Below are positions 1 to 10,200 of a DNA stretch of 55,429 nucleotides, piece by piece (within the stretch, counting starts at the first letter, position 1; every line of letters starts with the position of its first letter). The notes below the pieces were generated by a model. That model worked only from the letters and a program-made list of their open reading frames with translations. It ran no database searches and had not been told where the DNA came from. A program made the position numbers and the translations under genes. Where the stretch lies: the NCBI GenBank assembly GCA_945868725.1, contig CAMBMU010000007.1, positions 1 to 55,429 of the forward strand, in the 5' to 3' direction. The DNA comes from Spirosoma fluviale. GTDB taxonomy: Bacteria > Bacteroidota > Bacteroidia > Cytophagales > Cyclobacteriaceae.

Positions 1-1
1 G

Positions 2-130
2 CGCGGCTACAGACAAGGAGATGCAGGTAAAAAAAAGCAGGTAAAAACCCCGAAGAGCAACTTTTCTTTTTACCAGAAAAAAAGTATCCTGGACAAGCCG
101 GGCTTGAAAAGCAATGGAAAGAAACTTTGA
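2..130 (+). CDS. 3' end of an unidentified gene (partial)
   Basis: An open frame enters from the left edge and runs 42 codons to a TGA at 128-130. The visible tail is strongly basic (about ten lysines) with no acidic cluster. Such tails are common on nucleic-acid-binding proteins such as RNA helicases, but nothing here identifies the family. The other two plus-strand frames close within the first 45 bases, so this is the best candidate for a gene end. It is followed by about 115 bp of AT-rich regulatory DNA before the next gene on the same strand. It could also be non-coding. Confidence 0.4.
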   Translation, partial: RGYRQGDAGKKKQVKTPKSNFSFYQKKSILDKPGLKSNGKKL

Positions 131-154
131 TGGAGAAGTAGACCTCATACTAGC

Positions 155-196
155 TAAAGTTAGTGTTACAAAATTATAAAGTTAGAATAATCTAAC
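155..196. promoter_or_regulatory. Candidate DtxR/MntR-type operator: perfect palindrome plus repeated half-site
   Basis: GTTAGA-ATAA-TCTAAC at 181-196 is a perfect 6-bp inverted repeat with a 4-bp spacer. The 9-mer TAAAGTTAG occurs at 155-163 and again at 177-185, exactly 22 bp apart, which puts an extra GTTAG half-site two helical turns upstream on the same face of the DNA. The palindrome ends 3 bp before the predicted -33 box (200-203) of the downstream metalloregulator gene. Members of the DtxR/MntR family bind palindromes of this general size and often control themselves. Autoregulation here is inference. Confidence 0.5.
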
Positions 197-199
197 AAA

Positions 200-230
200 T
201 TTGTTTTACTAAAAGTCTTTTCTAATTTTG
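200..230 (+). promoter_or_regulatory. Predicted Bacteroidota promoter of the DtxR-family gene
   Basis: TTTG at 200-203 and TAATTTTG at 223-230 are separated by 19 bp and match the Bacteroidota sigma-A pattern TTTG-N19..21-TANNTTTG exactly. Transcription would start near 236, leaving a leader of about 12 nt before the ATG at 248. Confidence 0.6.
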
Positions 231-247
231 GATCAATTCGATAATCC

Positions 248-925
248 ATGGCTTCTCCGACCGAAGAAAACTACCTTAAGGCTCTTTTTAACTTAGCAAA
301 CAGCCAAGGAGAAATCACTCTTTCTGAATTGGCCTCGCGCCTAGAGGTAAGCTTACCTACTGCCAACAGTATGGTCAAATCCTTACAAAAAAGTAATTGG
401 CTGAACTACGAAAAATATAAACCGCTCACCCTCACCCCTGAAGGGCGCCGTCTAGCAGCTTCCATCATAAGAAAGCACCGGCTAACGGAAATGTTTTTGG
501 TGGACGTAATGAAGTTTGGCTGGGAGGAAGTACATGAGGTGGCAGAGCAAATCGAACACATTCATGCGCCAAAATTTTTTGATCGTATGGATGAAATGCT
601 TGGCCATCCAGCTGCAGATCCCCATGGATCCCCGATTCCTGATATTGAGGGAAAACTTGAGCAACAAAGTTATGTGCCATTAAGTAGTGTATTACCAGGG
701 CAAAAAGTTCAACTGCTCGCGCTAAGCAATTCATCGGCAGAATTCTTGGAATTTTTAAACAGCCGCGGGCTCTCGCTAGGCCTTACCCTTACGGTGATTT
801 CAACGGAGCGTTTTGACCAAAGCATGGTAATAGGCTATTTAGAGCACCCAAGCGAAACCCTCAGTGGAAAAGTCTGCGAACGACTCTTAGTTTGTGTACA
901 GACGGCAGCTGCTAAAATTACCTAA
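248..925 (+). CDS. DtxR/MntR-family metal-dependent transcriptional regulator
   Basis: A 225-aa cytosolic metal-sensing repressor. Residues ~5-65 form a winged helix-turn-helix, ~70-140 the metal-binding/dimerisation domain, and ~145-222 an SH3/FeoA-like C-terminal domain as in DtxR and IdeR. The metal-site pattern is visible: H77, E81, H96, E100, E103 and H104. Glu at 100 corresponds to the MntR glutamate that replaces Cys102 of DtxR, which hints at manganese. However, the N-terminal ligand positions are N8 and K11 rather than the Asp/Glu of MntR, so metal preference is open. The C-terminal domain is lacking in Bacillus MntR. The gene stands alone, with its own promoter and a palindromic site immediately upstream, and is convergent with galE (20-bp gap). 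Likely role: control of Mn or Fe uptake genes. Targets cannot be read from this window; no copy of the palindrome was seen before the NRAMP or TonB genes. Confidence 0.9.
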   Translation: MASPTEENYLKALFNLANSQGEITLSELASRLEVSLPTANSMVKSLQKSNWLNYEKYKPLTLTPEGRRLAASIIRKHRLTEMFLVDVMKFGWEEVHEVAEQIEHIHAPKFFDRMDEMLGHPAADPHGSPIPDIEGKLEQQSYVPLSSVLPGQKVQLLALSNSSAEFLEFLNSRGLSLGLTLTVISTERFDQSMVIGYLEHPSETLSGKVCERLLVCVQTAAAKIT

Positions 926-944
926 TTTGGTCTGGCACTAAAAA

Positions 945-1958
945 TTACTTAGGAAGCGTCAACTGCCATCTCCAACTGTCTTTCATACAATCTTCCAAGG
1001 AAAATTTGGGGTACCAGCCCAAGACCTGATTGATTTTGGTGGTGTCGGCCCAGGTCTTCACCACATCCCCTGCCCTTCTGGGGCCAATTTCATAGGCCAA
1101 TTGAACGCCATTTACTTTTTCAAAGGCATGAATCACCTCTAGAACGGTATTGCCTCTCCCTGTACCCACATTGAAAACCTCATAAAAATCAAGCGGCTTC
1201 TCAAAAAGAAAGCGAAGGGCTTTCACATGTGCATCTGCTAAATCTACTACGTGGATGTAATCCCGAACGCAACTCCCATCGGCTGTATCGTAATCGTTAC
1301 CAAAAACGGTCAACTTCTCTCGAATACCTGCGGCAGTCTGGGTGAGGAAAGGAACCAAATTCTGTGGAGTACCCATAGGCAGCTCCCCAATCTTTGCACT
1401 TGGATGTGCCCCTACTGGATTGAAATAGCGAAGAGCCACCACTCGAATTCCTGGTTTACTCTTTACGTAATCCGCCAAAATATCTTCCCCAATCTTCTTG
1501 GTATTGCCATAAGGACTTTCGGCATCTTTGCGAGGTGTTGCTTCTGTTACTGGCAAGACATCGGGTTGCCCATAAACGGTGCATGAAGAGGAAAATACGA
1601 TGTTTTGAATTCCCTTATCCTGCATAAATTCGAGTAGTACGAGCAAGGAGCCTAGGTTATTTTTGTAATACGCCAAGGGCTGCTGGGTACTTTCTCCCAC
1701 TGCCTTAAAAGCTGCAAAATGGATGACCCCTTCAAGCTGATGATCTTGAGCGATTTGATCCAAAATCTCCCGCTGGTTGCAATCGCCCTTGTAAAACGCA
1801 AATCGCTTCCCCGTAATCTCGGCTAGGCGATCCAGCACGGTCTCATGGGAATTTGAAAAATCATCTAAAATGATCGGCTCAAGTCCTGCATTCCAAAGTT
1901 CTACGGCAGTATGAGAACCAATGTATCCGGCCCCACCGGTGATCAATATTTTTTTCAT
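945..1958 (-). CDS. galE: UDP-glucose 4-epimerase
   Basis: A 337-aa extended short-chain dehydrogenase that interconverts UDP-glucose and UDP-galactose with bound NAD (Leloir pathway and supply of galactose units to surface polysaccharide). The N-terminal Rossmann motif GGAGYIGSH lies at residues 8-16. The catalytic Y150-x3-K154 (YGNTK) and the serine-rich strand SSSC (~123-126) are present, and the length matches the family. It is a single gene with no sugar-metabolism neighbours: the DtxR regulator is convergent, and the T9SS protein lies upstream on the same strand with its stop only about 80 bp away, so read-through from that gene is possible. Substrate breadth (Glc only, or also GlcNAc) cannot be decided from sequence alone. 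Confidence 0.95.
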   Translation of the reverse strand: MKKILITGGAGYIGSHTAVELWNAGLEPIILDDFSNSHETVLDRLAEITGKRFAFYKGDCNQREILDQIAQDHQLEGVIHFAAFKAVGESTQQPLAYYKNNLGSLLVLLEFMQDKGIQNIVFSSSCTVYGQPDVLPVTEATPRKDAESPYGNTKKIGEDILADYVKSKPGIRVVALRYFNPVGAHPSAKIGELPMGTPQNLVPFLTQTAAGIREKLTVFGNDYDTADGSCVRDYIHVVDLADAHVKALRFLFEKPLDFYEVFNVGTGRGNTVLEVIHAFEKVNGVQLAYEIGPRRAGDVVKTWADTTKINQVLGWYPKFSLEDCMKDSWRWQLTLPK

Positions 1959-2039
1959 TTCAAAAAAGTTGAGAAGACAAAACTAGGGAATTTATACCAA
2001 TTCGGCTTAAAAAAGGAAACAAGCAAGTGCAGCTTTCGG

Positions 2040-5000
2040 TCAAAGAACCAAAAGAACAGATCCTCGGAAAGTCACTTGAACCGTGTTGCCTTCCATCAGG
2101 TAGCTGTAGGTGGTCGCATAGGAATAGGTTCCTGTTGGGGCACTATCCCCAGCAAAAGTTCCATCCCAACCTTCCTTGCCAGAATAGACAAGTTGCCCCC
2201 AGCGGTTGTAAATAATCATGGAGAAATTGACTACACAGTTGGAAACTCCTGTAAACTTTCCTGGAGCAGCAGTAGGATTAAAGGCGTTGGGCATTCGGAT
2301 TTTTGGGGCTTCCTCTAGTACCGTGCCAGAACCAAAAGAAATGCATCCAGCAGCGTCAGTTACTTGCACGGTGTAGCTGCCTTTAGCCAAGCCCGCTGCT
2401 AAATCCGTGGTTTGGGCAGAAGGATTCCATAGGAATTGAAAAGGGCCAGCTGGACCTGAAGGGACTACTAGCAGCTCTCCATTGTCTTCTCCAGGACAAG
2501 CAGTCTTTGATAGGGTCACATCCACTACCAAAGGTGGTGGAGATGTAATTTCAAATAAAACAGGGATTTTACAGCCATTCGCATCGGTTACTTCCCAAAC
2601 GTACTTTTCTTTCTTGAGTGTATCGAGTTCAAAAATTCCATTGAAAACCTGTTTGCCTCCAAACTCTAAACTGTAAGGCGCTACTCCTCCAATCACTTTC
2701 AAACTCAACTTTCCATCTTTTTTTCCAAAGCAGGTAGTTGCTGTTGTAGTGAGTCCTGATAGTTCTAATAAAGGAGGCTCTTTTATTTCTATTCCTGTGA
2801 TGTTTTTCTCACAGCCGAGACCATCGGTAACCTTCACCGAATACAATCCTGCCTTTAGATTTGATGCGAGTAGGGTCTTTAAGGTGGCATCGTGGCTCCA
2901 TGTAAAGGTGTATGGAGGAGTTCCTCCATTGGCTATCACTTCAATTTTTCCAGTAGCTTGACCAAAGCAAGCCACGGGACTTACTGTCAGGACGGCCAGC
3001 TTGAGCTCTTTCGCCACTTTTACTTGAATATCAGGTGCTGTTCCAGCACAGGAATTATCGACCAAACTGTAAGCGGTGTACCCTATCGTACCCGTAACAT
3101 CTGCTTGATCCCAAACGACAGTGATCTTCTCCGAATTTTGACCACTTACTAAGGTTCCTCCCTTGACAATCCATTCATACCTTCTTCCAGAAGAAGGGTC
3201 TGGTGCCGAATAGGTGAAATTAACCGAAGGATCATAGCAGACCTCTTTTTTGCCTAATGCTTCAGTAACGACAATTCGAAGGTTGATGACGACAGGAAGT
3301 TCAACCGCAGCACCTGGACAACCATTGGCAGAGAAAGGCAGTACTCGAACCTTGGCATTGGTGTTGGAGGGACCCCAACGAACTAGAACCGAATCGGAAT
3401 AGGTCTGCAGAATCGTTCCTCCTTCCACTTCAAAGAGCATTTTGGAGATATTTTGCTTGTTTTTTACTCGATACATCACCTCCTCTACAAGAGGACAAAC
3501 AGATTGGGAACCAAACAACTCCACTTTCGTCTCCAAGACCTCCACTTCAAAGGTGGTTTCTTCCTGCTGATCACAAGAGTTAGGGCTCAAAGAGGCGACA
3601 ATGATGACTTCGTACTTTCCTGGTTTGGTATAGGTATGGGTTACTGTTTTACCAATTTTGGTAGCTGTTCCATCTCCAAAGTTCCACACAAAATAAGTGA
3701 AGTCCGGATTTTCGGGATTCACTGTCCAAGATCCCCCCTGGTTGAGGCAGGCCACATTATCTCCTACCACATCAAATCCATAATCTGGCTCAGTTTCAAA
3801 ATTTAAATTAGTCAAGGAGGCCCCTGCTGCATAGCCATAGGACTCAATGTTTCCAAATCCATAAACATAGGCTGCAAAGCCAGCTGGATTGGAAAGAGTG
3901 TGAACTCCCTGGGTAATTTCTATTCGAGCAACCTTATAGCTTGGATCTCCAGGAAGCATTTGAAAACTTGCGCCCACAACTGCCCCATCCAAGCGGGTTT
4001 TATTTTCTTCCCCTGCCTTGACTACAATGTTGACGTAATGATTGACGATAGAAGGTAAGGCGTAGGCATTGAAGGTTAAATCCGTGAGTAATTGCTCCGT
4101 AGGGCTGTAGGTGATCATGAAAGGATCTCCATTTGTTGCAAATGGATCTGAAGGACTATTGCAAGATTGGCTTTTTGAAAATACTGTGACGGAGGAAGGC
4201 TTAGAAGTATCAATTTTTCCTGACACATTGGCTCCAAACTCCAAGGACATCCATTCGCCACGATTCAAGACCTTGGCTTGAAGGAGTCCATTGACCCGTA
4301 CCTCGGTATTGTCTTCCGAAGCCAATACTTTGACCAATTCACCTGAAGATCGACCCAATAATGCAGTATGCACAAAGGAACTTCCCCAGGTATTGATGGG
4401 ATAAGCCTGCTGATACAAGTGATCATTGGCTTGTCCACAGGCGCCTACCGAAGTCCATTTATTTCCTCCATACACTGCAATTTTTTTGCAATCATCGGCT
4501 TTGTCTCCGACTACACGAACTCTCGATCCCGTCAGATCTCCACGTGCCTTGATTTGGTAGCTCTGCCCACGATTCAGGGTGATTTCGGATGGAACTCCTT
4601 TAACATTTCCTGAAATAGAGTTCTCGCTAGTCGTAATTTCAATACGCGTATTGTCTTCAGTTGCCACGACCAATAGGGTACTCTCGTTGTTGATATTTAG
4701 GTTGGAAGAGGGGTTGACTTCAAAATGTGAAGTAATGTAATGATCCTTGCCTAAAGCCGTAATCGGAAGCACCACCGTTCCATCCGCACTTCGATAGCGT
4801 TCGTTGATGGCATGAACCGCAATTTTACCTGATGCGGTAATGTGTATGCCTAGGTTTTCGATCACACCCGAACTCCGATGCAACAAATCCAAAGTCGCAG
4901 AAGACAAGCGAAAAATATACTGCTGCCCCACCGTTAGCGTAAATGGAGTGTTCTGCCCAAGATACTCGATCACCCCAGTCGTATTTTCTGTAGCCGTGAT

Positions 5001-5159
5001 CAATAAGACAGCATAATCCGGTGTAGCAGGAAGAGATCGATTATTCTCCATAAAACCAACCCAAAATTCTTTCCCCGTAGTAGAAAGCTGCGCATACCCC
5101 GATATGGAGGATGCCAGCACGACCAAAAGAAGAAAGAGGGCACGGAAAATCACTCGCAT
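2040..5159 (-). CDS. Secreted multidomain protein with PKD, SprB repeats and T9SS type-B C-terminal domain
   Basis: The start is placed at 5159 because the next 24 residues form a clear signal peptide ending SGYAQ; a longer frame to 5273 would add 38 residues before it. The product is 1039 aa. In order it has an N-terminal region resembling IgGFc-binding/adhesion modules (first ~430 aa, opening STTGKEFWVGF), a PKD domain with the WNFGDGT and HTY signatures, further Ig-like segments, three SprB-type repeats (motifs GGTPPYTFTW, GVAPYSL, GPFQFLW, each followed by a VTD.xGC stretch), and a gliding-motility-associated C-terminal domain with FNP, IYNRWGQLVY and WDGTF. That last domain is the T9SS type-B sorting signal. 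It should be exported by Sec, passed through the T9SS and displayed or released at the surface, probably as an adhesin. No PorP/SprF partner lies next to it within the window. Confidence 0.85.
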   Translation of the reverse strand: MRVIFRALFLLLVVLASSISGYAQLSTTGKEFWVGFMENNRSLPATPDYAVLLITATENTTGVIEYLGQNTPFTLTVGQQYIFRLSSATLDLLHRSSGVIENLGIHITASGKIAVHAINERYRSADGTVVLPITALGKDHYITSHFEVNPSSNLNINNESTLLVVATEDNTRIEITTSENSISGNVKGVPSEITLNRGQSYQIKARGDLTGSRVRVVGDKADDCKKIAVYGGNKWTSVGACGQANDHLYQQAYPINTWGSSFVHTALLGRSSGELVKVLASEDNTEVRVNGLLQAKVLNRGEWMSLEFGANVSGKIDTSKPSSVTVFSKSQSCNSPSDPFATNGDPFMITYSPTEQLLTDLTFNAYALPSIVNHYVNIVVKAGEENKTRLDGAVVGASFQMLPGDPSYKVARIEITQGVHTLSNPAGFAAYVYGFGNIESYGYAAGASLTNLNFETEPDYGFDVVGDNVACLNQGGSWTVNPENPDFTYFVWNFGDGTATKIGKTVTHTYTKPGKYEVIIVASLSPNSCDQQEETTFEVEVLETKVELFGSQSVCPLVEEVMYRVKNKQNISKMLFEVEGGTILQTYSDSVLVRWGPSNTNAKVRVLPFSANGCPGAAVELPVVINLRIVVTEALGKKEVCYDPSVNFTYSAPDPSSGRRYEWIVKGGTLVSGQNSEKITVVWDQADVTGTIGYTAYSLVDNSCAGTAPDIQVKVAKELKLAVLTVSPVACFGQATGKIEVIANGGTPPYTFTWSHDATLKTLLASNLKAGLYSVKVTDGLGCEKNITGIEIKEPPLLELSGLTTTATTCFGKKDGKLSLKVIGGVAPYSLEFGGKQVFNGIFELDTLKKEKYVWEVTDANGCKIPVLFEITSPPPLVVDVTLSKTACPGEDNGELLVVPSGPAGPFQFLWNPSAQTTDLAAGLAKGSYTVQVTDAAGCISFGSGTVLEEAPKIRMPNAFNPTAAPGKFTGVSNCVVNFSMIIYNRWGQLVYSGKEGWDGTFAGDSAPTGTYSYATTYSYLMEGNTVQVTFRGSVLLVL

Positions 5160-5308
5160 GGAAGTGGAAGTCTCTTTAAAATGACGAGGTGAATATAAAA
5201 GTATTTTATGTAACAATTTAGGTATACGTGAAGGGATAAATTTCAGCCGATTAGTAGACATACAAATCCTCAAAAAAAGGGATTAATCCCTATCTTTGCG
5301 CTTCTTAA

Positions 5309-6943
<1,635 letters not shown>

Positions 6944-6960
6944 AACCTAGAATAAGGACC

Positions 6961-8358
6961 GTGCTGCTTACTGCAATTCTTATTTACCTAGCCATCACCC
7001 TTGCGATTGGAGCTTGGTCGGCTAGGTTAGTTAAAAATTCGAATGACTTTGTGCTTGCAGGTCGATCGCTGCCGCTCTTTTTGTCGGCATCGGCACTTTT
7101 TGCAACCTGGTTTGGCTCTGAAACCATTTTTGGGGCCTCCTCTGTCTACTTGGAAGAGGGCCTAATTGGAGTCATTGAAGATCCCTTTGGAGGAGCCTTA
7201 TGCCTGATCTTATTCGGGCTTTTTTACCTTCGCCCCATGTACCGCATGAATGTGCTGACTATTGGGGATGTGTTTAAGAAAATCTTTGGGGAACGCCTGG
7301 CCTTTTTTGCCTCCATGTTCATGATTCCTGCCTACTTTGGCTATGTAGCTGCTCAGCTGATTGCCTTAAGCCTGGTTTTAGGAGCTGTAACTGAACTCAG
7401 TATGATGGAGGGAATGGTCATTTCTGCGGGTATCGTTGTCTTTTATACCTTCTTGGGAGGCATGTGGGCCATTTCCATTACTGACTTTATGCAGACTACC
7501 TTAATCGTCGTAGGCTTACTTGCTGTAGCCTACTTGGTAGCAGACCAAGCGGGGGGTGTTCACGTGATTTTTGAAAAAGCGCCTCCAGAAAGTTTCCAGT
7601 TTTTCCCCGAACCCAACTTCTCAGCTTGGACTACTTACTTTGGGGCCTGGATCATCTTGGGATTGGGTAGCATTCCTTCCCAGGATATCTACCAACGGGT
7701 CATGTCCTCCAAATCAGAGAAAGTAGCCGTTCAGTCCACCTATCTTGCAGGAATATTCTACCTTACTTTTGGATTGTTGCCTCTATTCATCGCTTTAGGA
7801 GCTAAAATCCAGTATCCAGAGTTGTATTTAGCAGATAAACAAATGCTCTTGCCGGCCATGGTATTACAGCACAGCAACCTTCCGATTCAAGTACTCTTTT
7901 TTGGAGCATTGATCTCTGCGATTATGAGCACCACCAGTTCAGGATTATTGGCGCCAGCTGCGATTATTTCTGAGAATTTGATTCGACCCTACTTTGGAAA
8001 AAATTTGAAAGACAGCCATTTTTTATGGATACTAAGAGCGAATGTGCTGCTGGTAGCTGCCATAGCTTTAGGGATGGCCTCTTGGAAATCAGATATTTAC
8101 GAGCTAGTAGCTGGAGCATCTATTTTAATGCTGGTATCCCTTTTTGTTCCGCTTACTGCAGGCTTGTATTGGAAAAAAGCCTCAGCAGTAGGAGCCTTTC
8201 TTGCTTTGTTTGTAGGAATGGGCGCCTATCTTGCTGCTGAAATGGTTCTACCCAATCAAGAAACGCATCTTATTGGGCTTTTCGCGAGTGGACTAGCCAT
8301 GGTCCTGGGCAGCTATATTTTTCCAACCAAAATTCCAACCATACATGACCTATCCTAA
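6961..8358 (+). CDS. Sodium:solute symporter family transporter
   Basis: A 465-aa inner-membrane protein of the SSS family with about 13 hydrophobic segments. Recognisable features are the N-terminal segment with DFVLAGRSLP (residues ~29-38), the ATWFGSET motif in the next helix, and the GLGSIPSQDIYQR loop. The substrate is not evident: proline, pantothenate, sugars and other solutes are all carried by the family. The start is a GTG at 6961, 17 bp after the ABC-F stop. An alternative start is not needed because the first membrane helix begins at once. The 3' end overlaps the methyltransferase start by 14 bp, which suggests the two genes are co-transcribed and translationally coupled. Confidence 0.88.
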   Translation: MLLTAILIYLAITLAIGAWSARLVKNSNDFVLAGRSLPLFLSASALFATWFGSETIFGASSVYLEEGLIGVIEDPFGGALCLILFGLFYLRPMYRMNVLTIGDVFKKIFGERLAFFASMFMIPAYFGYVAAQLIALSLVLGAVTELSMMEGMVISAGIVVFYTFLGGMWAISITDFMQTTLIVVGLLAVAYLVADQAGGVHVIFEKAPPESFQFFPEPNFSAWTTYFGAWIILGLGSIPSQDIYQRVMSSKSEKVAVQSTYLAGIFYLTFGLLPLFIALGAKIQYPELYLADKQMLLPAMVLQHSNLPIQVLFFGALISAIMSTTSSGLLAPAAIISENLIRPYFGKNLKDSHFLWILRANVLLVAAIALGMASWKSDIYELVAGASILMLVSLFVPLTAGLYWKKASAVGAFLALFVGMGAYLAAEMVLPNQETHLIGLFASGLAMVLGSYIFPTKIPTIHDLS

Positions 8359-9526
8359 GATCGTATTGCAAAAAGGCAAGGAGGTATCTCTCCTTCGGAA
8401 ACACCATTGGGTATTTTCTGGGGCCATTGCCAAGGGAACAGAGGAGCTGAAGACTGGAGATTTGGTAACTGTTTATTCTTCAAAAGATGATTTCTTGGGC
8501 ATCGGCCATTTTTCTCAAGGATCCATCATGATACGCATTATTTCCTTCGAGGAGCGGGCCATAGACCTCGCCTTTTGGATAGAAAAGTTGACTGCAGCTC
8601 ATGCCGTTCGAACAGCCTTACAGCTCACCGACCAAAAAGATACCAGCGTCTACCGACTAGTCCATGGGGAGGGCGATGGCTTGCCTGGATTAATCATTGA
8701 TTATTACCAAGGAACGGCGGTAATTCAAGCACATAACCTAGGCATGCACCAGCACGTGGCCGAAATAGCCGAAGGATTGAAGGCTGTTTATGGGAAGAAA
8801 CTGAAGGGTGTATATGATAAAAGTGCCGAAACCTTACCCAAGACAGACAGCTTGCTCGGAAACGAATGGGTATGGGGTAAAGCAGAAACCGACTTGGTCA
8901 AAGAATACGGCGCTACCTACAAGATCGATTGGGAGAAAGGCCAGAAAACAGGCTTCTTCATCGACCAGCGGGAAAACAGAAAGTTGGTAGCCAGCTATGC
9001 CAAAGGAAAGAAGGTGCTGAACACCTTCTGTTACTCTGGAGGGTTTTCAGTCCTAGCCCTACAAGAAGGTGCCAAAGAAGTGCATTCGGTAGACATTTCT
9101 CAGAAAGCCATTGAATTAACGGATGAAAATATAGCCTTGAATGCAGGTTTCAAAGGCAAGCACCAATCGATCGTAGCAGATGTGGTCAAATACATTCGGG
9201 AGATTGGCGATGACTTTGATCTCATTATTTTGGACCCCCCAGCCTTTGCCAAAAGTCTCAAGGCCAGACACAATGCGGTGCAGGCTTACAAGCGGCTCAA
9301 TGCCGAAGCTCTTCGGAAAATAAAACCTGGAGGCATTCTGTTTACCTTCTCCTGCAGCCAGGTGGTGGATAAACGGCTTTTTGCAAATACGATCACCGCG
9401 GCAGCCCTTGAGAGCAAGCGGAATGTACGGATCCTGCATCAACTCTCTCAGCCAGCAGACCATCCAATCAATTGCTTTCACCCAGAAACTGAATATTTGA
9501 AGGGCCTAGTCTTGTATGTCGAGTAG
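8345..9526 (+). CDS. rlmI: Class I rRNA (cytosine-C5-)-methyltransferase, RlmI-like
   Basis: A 393-aa SAM-dependent methyltransferase. It has an N-terminal PUA domain (residues ~1-75, with the HHWVFSGAI motif), a middle EEHEA-like region, and a Rossmann methyltransferase domain with the FCYSGGFSVLAL motif I (~222-233), the LDPPAFAKS motif (~296-304) and a late SCS motif. The E. coli homologue RlmI makes m5C1962 in 23S rRNA; family members are specific for RNA cytosine or 7-methylation, so the exact site is inferred. Length matches RlmI. It overlaps the upstream symporter gene by 14 bp. Confidence 0.88.
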   Translation: MTYPKIVLQKGKEVSLLRKHHWVFSGAIAKGTEELKTGDLVTVYSSKDDFLGIGHFSQGSIMIRIISFEERAIDLAFWIEKLTAAHAVRTALQLTDQKDTSVYRLVHGEGDGLPGLIIDYYQGTAVIQAHNLGMHQHVAEIAEGLKAVYGKKLKGVYDKSAETLPKTDSLLGNEWVWGKAETDLVKEYGATYKIDWEKGQKTGFFIDQRENRKLVASYAKGKKVLNTFCYSGGFSVLALQEGAKEVHSVDISQKAIELTDENIALNAGFKGKHQSIVADVVKYIREIGDDFDLIILDPPAFAKSLKARHNAVQAYKRLNAEALRKIKPGGILFTFSCSQVVDKRLFANTITAAALESKRNVRILHQLSQPADHPINCFHPETEYLKGLVLYVE

Positions 9527-9592
9527 TTTTCAAAGATATTGCCTTCCGGAATAAACTAATTTTCCATAATTCATCTCCTAAACACCCTATCC

Positions 9593-10030
9593 ATGTATAC
9601 AGGACTTCAACACACACACTCAGGCTTGGCTTATTTAGCGTTACTTGCCTTGGTTCTTGTCATTATTTGGGCCTTAGTTGGCGCACTTTCTGGCAGAGAG
9701 TTTCAAGAGAAAGATCGAAAAATTGCCTTGGTTGCATTTATCCTTTGCCACATCCAACTTTTGGTAGGTTTAATTCTCTACTTCGTGAGCCCATTGGGCT
9801 ATTCCTTGCTAGCAGGTGGTGGTGCCATGGCAGATGCTACTGCTCGATTGACCGCCTTGGAACACCCATTAATCAACATTCTTGCGATCGTATTGGTTTC
9901 TGTTGGCTTCATCCGCGCAAAGAAATTGGAAAGTTCAACCGCCAAATTTAGAAGCATCTACATGATGTACGCCATTGGCTTGGTATTGATTTTGAGCCGC
10001 ATTCCTTGGGGAAATTGGCTTGGTAATTAA
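9593..10030 (+). CDS. Small four-helix membrane protein (cytochrome-b-like)
   Basis: A 145-aa integral membrane protein with four predicted helices at about residues 12-30, 44-64, 90-108 and 120-138. Histidines sit near helix ends (H8 and H10 before helix 1, H53 in helix 2, H91 at the start of helix 3), an arrangement that could ligate haem, and homologues in Bacteroidota are often labelled cytochrome B without proof. It is followed directly by a strong terminator, so it ends its transcription unit. Function is unknown. Confidence 0.7.
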   Translation: MYTGLQHTHSGLAYLALLALVLVIIWALVGALSGREFQEKDRKIALVAFILCHIQLLVGLILYFVSPLGYSLLAGGGAMADATARLTALEHPLINILAIVLVSVGFIRAKKLESSTAKFRSIYMMYAIGLVLILSRIPWGNWLGN

Positions 10031-10050
10031 GTCTACATGCCTACAAACAT

Positions 10051-10082
10051 AAAAATCCAGCGCTACTGCTGGATTTTTTTTT
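10051..10082 (+). terminator. Rho-independent terminator after the small membrane protein
   Basis: AAAAATCCAGC (10051-10061) pairs with GCTGGATTTTT (10068-10078) across a 6-nt loop. The stem is perfect for 11 bp and is followed by a run of T to 10082. It lies 20 bp after the stop of the membrane-protein gene. Confidence 0.85.
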
Positions 10083-10164
10083 GATTGAGAATTTGGCGTG
10101 AGCAACAACTACACAGCTATAAAATTTTCCTTTGATTATTATTTGCAACTTTGTTACAAAAAGA

Positions 10165-10195
10165 TTGGGTAGTATTAAATGAAACTTTACTTTTG
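10165..10195 (+). promoter_or_regulatory. Predicted promoter of the TonB-receptor operon, very close to the start codon
   Basis: TTG at 10165-10167 and TACTTTTG at 10188-10195 are 20 bp apart and fit the Bacteroidota promoter. The ATG is at 10201, so transcription would begin at or within a few bases of the start codon. The 8-mer TTTGCAAC occurs twice nearby, at 10143-10150 and 10192-10199, bracketing the promoter. Confidence 0.45.
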
Positions 10196-10200
10196 CAACT

